DNA of 64,000 nt from Acinetobacter sp. CS-2 (GTDB taxonomy: Bacteria > Pseudomonadota > Gammaproteobacteria > Pseudomonadales > Moraxellaceae). The notes under the pieces are model-generated. The model did no database searches. It saw nothing but the letters and a program-made list of their open reading frames with translations, and had not been told where the DNA came from. Position 1 is the stretch's first letter; the number at the start of each line of letters is the position of its first letter. Position numbers and translations under genes: made by a program. Location of the stretch: NCBI RefSeq assembly GCF_016599715.1, contig NZ_CP067019.1, positions 2,728,001 through 2,792,000 of the forward strand, given 5' to 3'. This document shows positions 57,439-64,000 of this stretch, in pieces.

Positions 57439-58686
57439 ATGCTAGAAAAGTATTTAAAAAAACTTCCTTTTTATAATGAAACCTGGTTTCAGTTTGTTTT
57501 ATTTGTCGTAAGACGTTTTGAAGCCGATCGCTGTAGAGATCAAGCTGCATCTCTGACCTATACCACGCTGTTTGCAGTGGTCCCCATGCTGACGGTTTTT
57601 CTGGTAATTATTTCTTCGATTAAAGCACTGGAACCTGCAAGGCAGCAATTACAACAACTGATTTACAGTCATTTTTTACCTCGAACCACAATCGCCTTTG
57701 ATAAGGCCTTTACTGCCTTTACCGATAAATCCAGCAACCTGACAGTGATTGGTATTTTATTTCTGTTCGTGACTACAGTCATGATGCTTTCCAGTATCGA
57801 GACCGTATTTAACCGTATTTGGCGAGTAAAAGAAACGCGAGGCGGGATTATCGGCTTTATGCGTTACTGGACCATTATTTCACTCGGCCCTATTCTGCTA
57901 GGCAGTGCTTTTGCGATTTCATCCACTGTAGCCTCATTAAATGTACTGAGTAATAATTTCGCCGGTTATGAGGTCGACGGCGAATTTATCTTGTGGGGCA
58001 TTTCCTTTGTCCTGACCATTTTAGGCTTCTTTATTTTAAACTGGACCATTCCCAATCGCAGTGTTCCGATTAAAGCTGCCTTGATTGCCGGTACATTTAG
58101 TACCGTCGTCTTTGAATTGCTGAAAAATTTGTTTGGCATCATCATGTCAAATTTCACCAGTTATGAAATTGTCTATGGCGCTTTTGCTGCCATTCCGATT
58201 TTCCTGTTATGGATTTTCCTGTCCTGGAACATTGTTTTGCTGGGGGTCGAAATCAGTTATGCCCTCACTGCGTTTAATTCAGGCAAAGAACCCAAACGCC
58301 ATCCCGTGATTATGCTGCTGGATTTGATGGAGCTGTTTTATAAAAAACAGCAAAGTGGCGAAAGCGTTTCTGATGAAGAAGCACTGGAAGTCTTAGGCCG
58401 TGATGAAATCGGACGCTGGCCGACGTATGTAGTGATGCTGGAAAAACAAAATCTGGTAAAACGCACCGATAATGATGAATACATTCTCGCGCGCAATCTG
58501 GCTCAGGTCGATTTTTGGAGTTTTTATAAACAGTTGCCTTATCCACTTCCACGTAGCAAAGATGTCGCCAATATTCGTCCGGATGATGAATGGATACAAA
58601 GACTTGGTCCCGCTCTGGTTGAATCTGATGATTATCTGGCGGCAAAACTTTCCATTCCGCTGTCCGCTATTTTTGAAAAGAAATAG
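57439..58686 (+). CDS. YihY/BrkB family inner-membrane protein
   Basis: This 415-aa membrane protein of the YihY/UPF0761 family has DQAASLTYTTLFAVVPMLTV near residue 37, the family start, then six helices, including the region RYWTIISLGPILLGSAFA and the AAIPIFLLWIFLSWNIVLLG helix. The cytoplasmic C-terminal 140 residues carry a winged-helix-like region (ALEVLGRDEIGRWPTYVVML). It was once called tRNA-processing RNase BN in error; the true function is unknown. It has its own terminator. Confidence 0.9.
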   Translation: MLEKYLKKLPFYNETWFQFVLFVVRRFEADRCRDQAASLTYTTLFAVVPMLTVFLVIISSIKALEPARQQLQQLIYSHFLPRTTIAFDKAFTAFTDKSSNLTVIGILFLFVTTVMMLSSIETVFNRIWRVKETRGGIIGFMRYWTIISLGPILLGSAFAISSTVASLNVLSNNFAGYEVDGEFILWGISFVLTILGFFILNWTIPNRSVPIKAALIAGTFSTVVFELLKNLFGIIMSNFTSYEIVYGAFAAIPIFLLWIFLSWNIVLLGVEISYALTAFNSGKEPKRHPVIMLLDLMELFYKKQQSGESVSDEEALEVLGRDEIGRWPTYVVMLEKQNLVKRTDNDEYILARNLAQVDFWSFYKQLPYPLPRSKDVANIRPDDEWIQRLGPALVESDDYLAAKLSIPLSAIFEKK

Positions 58687-58711
58687 TTTTGACTGACTTT
58701 GATCAGGTTGT

Positions 58712-58739
58712 AAAAAGCCTTCTTTTTCGAAGGCTTTTT
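58712..58739 (+). terminator. Terminator of the YihY-type gene
   Basis: AAAAAGCCTTC / GAAGGCTTTTT with a short loop. Confidence 0.9.
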
Positions 58740-58823
58740 CAATGACTACACAGAGGTATTAGCAGACAAAAATGTCTGATCCAACCATGCAAACTGACCA
58801 TCATGTAAAAATTCAGAACTAAA

Positions 58824-59128
58824 AAAAGGCTGTATCAAACACACTACTGTCCCATAATTTGAATTTTATTTCAGTATGGAATCAATATGATGATATTTTA
58901 AATTTAAGTATTTGATATTTAATTTTTCACAGCCTTATCTTTACTTTAAAAGTTGAAGCGACTTTGTGTAGGCTAAACCCTACTTTTGACAGACCAAAAG
59001 TAGGCAAAAGTCTTTATTCCCCATACACGACTTCCTGTCGTGATGGGGAATGTGTGGCATCCTTGCCACACTCACAAATCTAACACTGAGATTCAACTAT
59101 GAGACAGCAGTAGTATCAAACAGCCTTT
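58824..59128. repeat. MITE-like element with imperfect terminal inverted repeats and three hairpins
   Basis: The left end AAAAAGGCTGT (58825-58835) is matched inverted at the right end (ACAGCCTTTTT, 59120-59130); further inward, ACTACTG on the left matches CAGTAGT on the right. The inside holds three hairpins: CCTACTTTTG/CAAAAGTAGG (58979-59004), CCCCAT-CACGAC/GTCGTGATGGGG (59019-59048) and GTGTGGC/GCCACAC (59052-59071). No ORF and no clear target duplication. It may be a dispersed Acinetobacter repeat. Confidence 0.55.
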
Positions 59129-59145
59129 TTACTCAGCTTTTCCAC

Positions 59146-59784
59146 TTATTGAACAAAGGTTTTCCAGACAAAATCCTGGCTTTGACCTTGCAACGTCATT
59201 TTCAGTTGATCGCCTGATTGTAATGCAGCCACACCTGCAGGTGTTCCGGTCATCACCACATCACCCGGCTCTAAAGTAAACACCTGACTGATATCAGCCA
59301 GCAAGGTTACAATATCAAAAATCAGCAAAGACGTATCGCCTTTTTGACGCAGCTCATCATTAACCTGAAAAGTATAATGTACCTCTTTCCAGTCTGTAAT
59401 TTCAGCAACGTCTACCCAGTTTGCCAGGACACATGAACCGTCAAAAGCCTTAGCACGCTCCCAAGGCTGACCTTTCTTTTTCAAGTCATCCTGCAAGTCA
59501 CGCAAGGTTAAATCCAGACCTAAAGTCACTGCACCGACAGCTTGCAAGGCTTTGGCAGGATCAGTTTCTGCTTTCAAAGTACGGTCAATCCGCAGGCTGA
59601 GTTCACATTCATAGTGACAATTTCCCCAAGCCGGGTTCCATGAAATACCCTGCTCTAAAGTTATCAAACTGCTTGGCGGCTTGATAAATAAAACCGGACG
59701 ATCAGGAATGGCATTGCCTAATTCTTTGGCATGATCTGCATAGCTACGACCGACACAGACAATTTTAGATGGACGTGTACTCAT
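59146..59784 (-). CDS. Fumarylacetoacetate hydrolase family protein
   Basis: This 212-aa enzyme has the FAH fold; IVCVGRSYADHAKELGN is the conserved N-terminus, CHYECELSLRI holds the metal-binding Glu pair, and LEPGDVVMTGTPAGVAAL is the conserved C-terminal loop. Members act as acylpyruvate hydrolases, isomerases or oxaloacetate decarboxylases; which one cannot be told. It is the short stand-alone type (YcgM-like). It lies 38 bp downstream of... the YcxB-like gene on the same strand, so they may be co-transcribed. Confidence 0.9.
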   Translation of the reverse strand: MSTRPSKIVCVGRSYADHAKELGNAIPDRPVLFIKPPSSLITLEQGISWNPAWGNCHYECELSLRIDRTLKAETDPAKALQAVGAVTLGLDLTLRDLQDDLKKKGQPWERAKAFDGSCVLANWVDVAEITDWKEVHYTFQVNDELRQKGDTSLLIFDIVTLLADISQVFTLEPGDVVMTGTPAGVAALQSGDQLKMTLQGQSQDFVWKTFVQ

Positions 59785-59822
59785 GATCTTCCCTTTTATT
59801 GCACTTTTACTTTATTTCAAGC

Positions 59823-60320
59823 TTACTTTTTAAATGTGTTTTCAAATACGGTTTGATCGGCCGGTTGCTCGAAGGCACGTTTCGGTACAATCACCACGGT
59901 ACGATTCTTCAACTCAATCATATAGGTCTGCTTGCCCATAGCAAAGTTTTGCACTTCACTATAGTTAAAAATCTGTTTACGACCATTAGCATAAATTTCG
60001 GCATGATCCTGAAACAACTCGATGCCTTGTTCACTTTTACCAAACTGGTATTTTACAAATTGACGCTTAAACATCATCGGTAAAAACCAGTAACGCATAA
60101 TCAGCTGCAAAATCAAAAAGAAAGCGCCAAGCGCAACATAATAACGACCAACGCCATTAAAGCCGAGATAAAATCCCCAGATAATAATCCCGATACTGAC
60201 CAATGGGGTAATAAAACGGGTAATCTGCTTTTTACCAAAAGTCGCCAGGGCAAAACCGTCTTGCGATTCTTCCAGGTTTAGGAAATAACGTACCGATACA
60301 GCAGGCTTGGTCTCTGACAT
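59823..60320 (-). CDS. YcxB-like membrane protein
   Basis: This 165-aa protein has two adjacent membrane helices (about 34-74, FITPLVSIGIIIWGFYLGF and YYVALGAFFLILQLIMRYWF) followed by a C-terminal domain of YcxB type (FQDHAEIYANGRKQIFNYSE; TYMIELKNRTVVIVPKRAF). Function unknown. It is upstream of the FAH-family gene. Confidence 0.8.
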   Translation of the reverse strand: MSETKPAVSVRYFLNLEESQDGFALATFGKKQITRFITPLVSIGIIIWGFYLGFNGVGRYYVALGAFFLILQLIMRYWFLPMMFKRQFVKYQFGKSEQGIELFQDHAEIYANGRKQIFNYSEVQNFAMGKQTYMIELKNRTVVIVPKRAFEQPADQTVFENTFKK

Positions 60321-60408
60321 AATTCATCATCAAATTATTCGAACAATTGTGCTAGATATTACACCAGATTCCGTCATTTCCTTATTGTTTTTACCCACCT
60401 AAATTACA

Positions 60409-60622
60409 TCAGGCAGCAATGCAGAATATAAAGTTTTAGCCGGATTGGGAGTGATCAATCTTCCATTCTATTTTAAGCTGCGTTCCGATCATCTCAACAG
60501 CCTGGGAAATCTGTTTGATGCTGTTAGTGCAGAGCGACGCGAAATGTGCCTTATCACGACATGTTAGAACAATAGATGGCAATACCGTAATGGTATTAAA
60601 GATTAAACAGCAGATGAAATAA
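60409..60622 (+). pseudogene. Decayed 3' end of a LysR-type regulator gene
   Basis: The plus strand reads VLAGLGVINLPFYFKLRSDH, which matches the conserved AGLGIxLLP segment of LysR ligand-binding domains, and later REMCLIT. After a frameshift it continues RHVRTIDGNTVMVLKIKQQ to TAA, like a LysR C-terminus. No N-terminal helix-turn-helix remains upstream. It is a deletion remnant. Confidence 0.6.
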
Positions 60623-60651
60623 TTTTTTAATACATTTAATTTATTCTAGGC

Positions 60652-60680
60652 ACAAAAAAACCGCAATTAAGCGGTTTTTT
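60652..60680 (-). terminator. Terminator of tRNA-Arg copy nearest rnr-distal end
   Basis: On the minus strand AAAAAAACCGCTTAATTGCG and the following GTTTTTTT make a hairpin with T-run about 30 bases after the tRNA. Confidence 0.85.
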
Positions 60681-60710
60681 TCAATTTCACATCTGTCGAT
60701 GTGATCAATT

Positions 60711-60787
60711 TGGTGCGCTCAGAGAGATTCGAACTCCCGACCCCTTAGTTCGTAGCCAAGTGCTCTATCCAGCTGAGCTATGAGCGC
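60711..60787 (-). tRNA. tRNA-Arg (ACG), copy C
   Basis: 77 nt including ACCA; the anticodon loop GGCTACGAACT gives ACG. The acceptor GCGCTCA pairs perfectly with TGAGCGC. Followed by a hairpin CACATCTGTCGATGTG and a terminator. Confidence 0.96.
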
Positions 60788-60985
60788 GATGTCTTGATGT
60801 GGTGCATTATACGCGTTTTTAACATTCTGTTAAGTGCTTTTTCACAAATCTGCAATCAAATGAACAGTTATTGGGCAGAATTAGATTTTTCATCTATTTT
60901 TTAAACAAAATTTGTTTTTTGATGATTGCACAGATTGATTTGAAATAAGAAATCATCAATTTTATAAGCGTATTTTTATTTCAGG

Positions 60986-61009
60986 TTTACTTCAGATATC
61001 TGAAGTAAA
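60986..61009. promoter_or_regulatory. Perfect 24-bp palindrome
   Basis: TTTACTTCAGAT is followed immediately by its inverse ATCTGAAGTAAA between two tRNA genes. It could be an operator or a short cruciform; no ORF is near. Confidence 0.5.
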
Positions 61010-61087
61010 TATTGAAGATGAGATGCTTTTTAAAAACTTCCCAACTCATGGAAAAATTGACAAGATTAAGTTACACCAAATTTCAGA

Positions 61088-61113
61088 GACAAAAAAACCG
61101 CAACATATGCGGT
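61088..61113 (-). terminator. Terminator of tRNA-Arg copy B
   Basis: On the minus strand AAACCGCATATGTTGCGGTTTTTTT, at the same distance from its tRNA as the terminator of copy C. Confidence 0.8.
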
Positions 61114-61148
61114 TTCTTCCAGTTTTACATCTGTCGATGTGTTCAAGT

Positions 61149-61225
61149 TGGTGCGCTCAGAGAGATTCGAACTCCCGACCCCTTAGTTCGTAGCCAAGTG
61201 CTCTATCCAGCTGAGCTATGAGCGC
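61149..61225 (-). tRNA. tRNA-Arg (ACG), copy B
   Basis: 77 nt including ACCA, identical in sequence to copy C within the tRNA. It too is followed by a hairpin ACATCTGTCGATGT and a terminator, showing that tRNA and downstream region were duplicated together. Confidence 0.96.
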
Positions 61226-61274
61226 GTACTTTGAGTTGCCTTGCAGCATTCGTTACATTTACGTTTAACTTGAT

Positions 61275-61351
61275 TGGTGCGCCCAGAGAGATTCGAACTC
61301 CCGACCCCTTAGTTCGTAGCCAAGTGCTCTATCCAGCTGAGCTATGAGCGC
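61275..61351 (-). tRNA. tRNA-Arg (ACG), copy A
   Basis: 77 nt including ACCA. It differs from copies B and C by one base in the 3' acceptor strand (TGGGCGC instead of TGAGCGC), giving a T-G pair in place of T-A. Confidence 0.95.
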
Positions 61352-61366
61352 ATTTCAAGTTATTCG

Positions 61367-61458
61367 TGGCGGTGAGAGAGGGATTCGAACCCTCGGTGGG
61401 CTTTAAGACCCACGCTCCCTTAGCAGGGGAGTACCTTCAGCCACTCGGCCACCTCACC
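61367..61458 (-). tRNA. tRNA-Ser (GCT)
   Basis: 92 nt with a long variable arm (GAGCGTGGGTCTTAAAGCCC ACC) and GCCA end; the anticodon loop CTGCTAAGG gives GCT. It is the first tRNA of the minus-strand cluster and is read with tRNA-Arg copy A, 15 bp away. Confidence 0.96.
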
Positions 61459-61725
61459 GTAACGAGCCGCCATAATACAAATTAAACTTCATTTCTTCAA
61501 GTCAGATTTCAAAAAATTCTGATATTTTTAATCAATCATCTATTTTTTAAACAATTTTCGGGCTTGACCTGCTCTTTTTGCTGTTTTTTATGGCTGGTGA
61601 AGCTGAAATATTCAACTTCACCCCAAAATTTGAACTGAAAAACACATTATTGCAATCATTTACGTGCAGTCTGTTGCAGCATGACTTATGCTAATCCTAT
61701 CTTCTGACATGAAGCCAAAGACATT

Positions 61726-64000
61726 ATGAAAAATTGGGTCGATCCTGAAGCTAAAGCTGAAGCTGAACGCTATGAAAATCCTATTCCTAGCCGTATTCTG
61801 ATTTCTGAAACGATTGAAAAATTACAAGCACCACAATCTCATGCAGATTTAGTAGAACATTTTGAAATTGCAGATCAAAAAAGTATTGATGCACTCAGTC
61901 ATCGCCTGATCGCCATGGTTCGCGATGGCCAGTTGATGAAAGATGGCTATAAGTTCCAGCTTGCCGCCAGCCAGCCGACGCATGAAGCCACGGTCTATAT
62001 CAATTCCAAAGGTCTAGGCAGTGCCTCGATTGCCGATCATGAAGACCTTTTACTGCCTGAACGCGAGCTGCGTCTGGTCTTTAATGGCGACCGCGTCAAG
62101 GTTCGTCAAACCTCGGTCGACCGCAAAGGCAAGCCTTGGGGCTTTATTACCGAAGTGGTGCAACATCGGGTAAAACAGATTATTGGTAAAGTGGCCATTC
62201 ACGATGGCGAATACTTTATTCAGCCGGCCAATCCGAATGCCCATCAGCCAATTACCCTGGAAAAAGAACTGATTGAGCATGCCCAGGTCAAAGTGGGTGA
62301 TTCGGTTCGTGTGGCGATTGATGACTATCCAACGCGTGAAGAACTTGCGACCGGTCATATCGTGCAATCAATGGCAGACAAGGCCGATACCGAAATCATT
62401 ATTCCGCAAACCATTCTGGAATTTGGCTTGCCTTATGAATTCCCGGAAGAAGTGCTTCGCGATGCCGAACACTTTAAGGAACCTTCTGCACAAGACCGTG
62501 AAGGTCGAATCGATTTACGTGATTTAGCGCTGGTGACGATTGACGGCGAAGACGCCCGCGACTTTGACGATGCCGTATATGCCGAAAAACGTCCAGGTGG
62601 CGGCTACCGTGTGGTCGTAGCCATCGCTGACGTAAGCCATTATGTCCGCAACGACAAACCGCTGGATGACGAAGCCAAAGAACGTGGCACTTCAGTCTAT
62701 TTCCCGCATTTTGTGCTGCCGATGTTGCCGGAAGCCCTCTCCAATGGTCTGTGCTCGCTGAATCCGCATGTCGATCGTCTCTGTATGGTTTGTGATTTAA
62801 AACTGTCACGTGCCGGTCGCGTCACTGGTTTTGAATTCTACCCATCAGTCATGCATTCCAAAGCGCGTCTCACCTATACTCAGGTGGCACAGTATTTTGA
62901 TGGCGACAGCAAAGCTGTTCCTGAAGATCGGGATGTACGCAAATCGCTGAATACCTTGTTCCAGCTGTATCAGATCCTGAAAGGTTTACGTGCAGAGCGT
63001 CATGCCATGGAATTCGAAACAGTCGAAACCTACATGACCTTTGATGAGTTAGGTGGCATTAATGAAATTCTGCCACGTACACGTAACGAAGCACATAAGC
63101 TGATTGAAGAATGTATGTTATTGGCAAACGTCGCAGCCGCAGAATATGCCTTGGAAAATGACATTCCGATGTTATACCGTGTGCATGAGCCACCTGAATT
63201 TTCACGTATCCAGAAAGTGCGTGAATATGTGAAATTGCTCGGCCTGCCTTTCCCGGAACAACCAACGCAAAAAGATTATCAGGCGGTGATTGAAGCCACC
63301 AAAGACCGTATTGATGCGCCAAGCATTCATGCGGTGCTGTTACGCTCGATGATGCAAGCCTATTACGGTGCAAATAATGCCGGGCATTTTGGTTTGGCGT
63401 ATGAAGCCTATACGCACTTTACCTCCCCGATCCGCCGTTACCCGGACCTGTTATTGCACCGTGCCATCAAAGCCCATTTAAAACAAAAGCCGTTCCTGCT
63501 TTCCGGTGCAGCTCTGGATGATGCCGGTGAACATTTCTCGCAAACCGAACGCCGTGCCGATGAAGCTTCCCGTTCCGTCACCACCTGGTTGAAATGTCAT
63601 TATATGAAGCAGCATTTAGGTGAAGAATTTGTCGGTGTGATCAGTGCCGTAGCTGAATTTGGCCTCTTTGTAACCTTAAAAGATCTCTATGTCGATGGCA
63701 TGATCCACGTCAGCCAACTGGGCGATGACTATTTTGTCTATGACCAGCCAAGCCAAAGCTTAATCGGTCAGGCACGTGGTCAAACCTTTAGTCTGGGCGA
63801 TGAAGTCAAAATTAAGGTGGCTGCGGTAAATCTGGACGATCGCAAAATTGACTTTGAACTGTTGCAACAAATAACCCATGCCGGCCGTGCTATTCGTAGC
63901 CGCGCGCCACGTGTGGCCAAGACAACAACAGAAGAAGTATTTAGCCCACGTGCGAAAGCCGTGGTCAGTGAAGATGGTGAACAACCGATTCGCAAGAAAA
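61726..64000 (+). CDS. rnr: Ribonuclease R (runs off the window)
   Basis: This 3'-5' exoribonuclease degrades structured RNA. The open frame runs from ATG 61726 to the window edge (758 codons) without a stop. The N-terminal helix-turn-helix-like part (RILISETIEKLQAPQSHADL), two cold-shock domains (about 85-235), the RNB catalytic domain with IDGEDARDFDDAVYAE (catalytic aspartates near 280), and the S1 domain (GVISAVAEFGLFVTLKDLYV, about 638-715) are all present. The basic tail has begun. rlmB often follows rnr. It diverges from the tRNA cluster. Confidence 0.95.
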   Translation, partial: MKNWVDPEAKAEAERYENPIPSRILISETIEKLQAPQSHADLVEHFEIADQKSIDALSHRLIAMVRDGQLMKDGYKFQLAASQPTHEATVYINSKGLGSASIADHEDLLLPERELRLVFNGDRVKVRQTSVDRKGKPWGFITEVVQHRVKQIIGKVAIHDGEYFIQPANPNAHQPITLEKELIEHAQVKVGDSVRVAIDDYPTREELATGHIVQSMADKADTEIIIPQTILEFGLPYEFPEEVLRDAEHFKEPSAQDREGRIDLRDLALVTIDGEDARDFDDAVYAEKRPGGGYRVVVAIADVSHYVRNDKPLDDEAKERGTSVYFPHFVLPMLPEALSNGLCSLNPHVDRLCMVCDLKLSRAGRVTGFEFYPSVMHSKARLTYTQVAQYFDGDSKAVPEDRDVRKSLNTLFQLYQILKGLRAERHAMEFETVETYMTFDELGGINEILPRTRNEAHKLIEECMLLANVAAAEYALENDIPMLYRVHEPPEFSRIQKVREYVKLLGLPFPEQPTQKDYQAVIEATKDRIDAPSIHAVLLRSMMQAYYGANNAGHFGLAYEAYTHFTSPIRRYPDLLLHRAIKAHLKQKPFLLSGAALDDAGEHFSQTERRADEASRSVTTWLKCHYMKQHLGEEFVGVISAVAEFGLFVTLKDLYVDGMIHVSQLGDDYFVYDQPSQSLIGQARGQTFSLGDEVKIKVAAVNLDDRKIDFELLQQITHAGRAIRSRAPRVAKTTTEEVFSPRAKAVVSEDGEQPIRKK

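Overview
The window reads as an Acinetobacter chromosome, probably an environmental or animal-associated species rather than a closely studied one. The evidence is gene content and order (coaBC/radC, rnm/yciB/yciI, mnmC, mdh, miaB-phoH-ybeY, rnr), an AT-leaning base composition, a 16S-tRNA-Ile-tRNA-Ala-23S-5S operon and Acinetobacter-type insertion sequences. Most of the window is conserved housekeeping sequence, broken up by one integrative element, four insertion sequences (one nested inside another) and one unusual secretion/adhesin locus.

Region 1-7,000 is the right part of an integrative element inserted at the 5' end of dusA. Its integrase sits next to dusA and converges on a PrtN-like regulator. 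The cargo is a Gp2/YfjJ-type replication-initiator-like protein and two large unrecognised proteins of 849 and 387 aa. The left end lies outside the window. Region 7,000-20,100 is ordinary core: dusA, a cytochrome b562, coaBC, radC, a bestrophin, rnm diverging from yciB-yciI, mnmC, a rhodanese, yajQ, two hotdog proteins, trxC and a hydrolase. Region 20,100-27,000 is more plastic: an inverted-repeat element, a 34-aa lipoprotein, an IS5-family element with a 3-bp target duplication, a large lipoprotein, a dihydrolipoamide-dehydrogenase-like flavoprotein and an IS66 element with a perfect 8-bp target duplication. Region 27,000-32,600 is a complete rRNA operon on the minus strand with a recognisable promoter and a 16S processing stem.

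Region 32,800-38,900 is core (pssA, rlmJ, an iron/2-oxoglutarate oxygenase, twin DUF2789 genes, mdh). At 39,047-42,559 a second IS66 copy sits inside an IS982-family element, and the IS982 element itself sits in the last codons of an RNase T2-like gene. Both insertions keep exact target duplications, so the order of events can be read. The RNase T2-like protein appears to lack the catalytic histidines. Region 43,200-52,600 is core again: slt, miaB-phoH-ybeY, a TonB-like protein, a DUF3108 protein and xpt.

The best candidate for an undescribed system is at 52,944-55,817. Three minus-strand genes are laid out like the Caulobacter holdfast-anchor operon hfaA-hfaB-hfaD: a small secreted protein, an overlapping CsgG/HfaB-like outer-membrane lipoprotein and a secreted protein made of two beta-rich repeats. 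The two secreted proteins share an S-[AS]-I-G-[AT]-V-N motif. A frameshifted remnant of another copy of the repeat protein lies just upstream. I infer a CsgG-type secretion pore with two surface, possibly amyloid-like, substrates.

The right end holds a zinc-ribbon/glycine-zipper protein, wrbA, a YihY/BrkB membrane protein, a MITE-like element with three hairpins, an FAH-family enzyme, a decayed LysR-regulator tail, a tRNA cluster (three tRNA-Arg(ACG), partly tandem duplicated, and tRNA-Ser(GCT)), and rnr running off the window.
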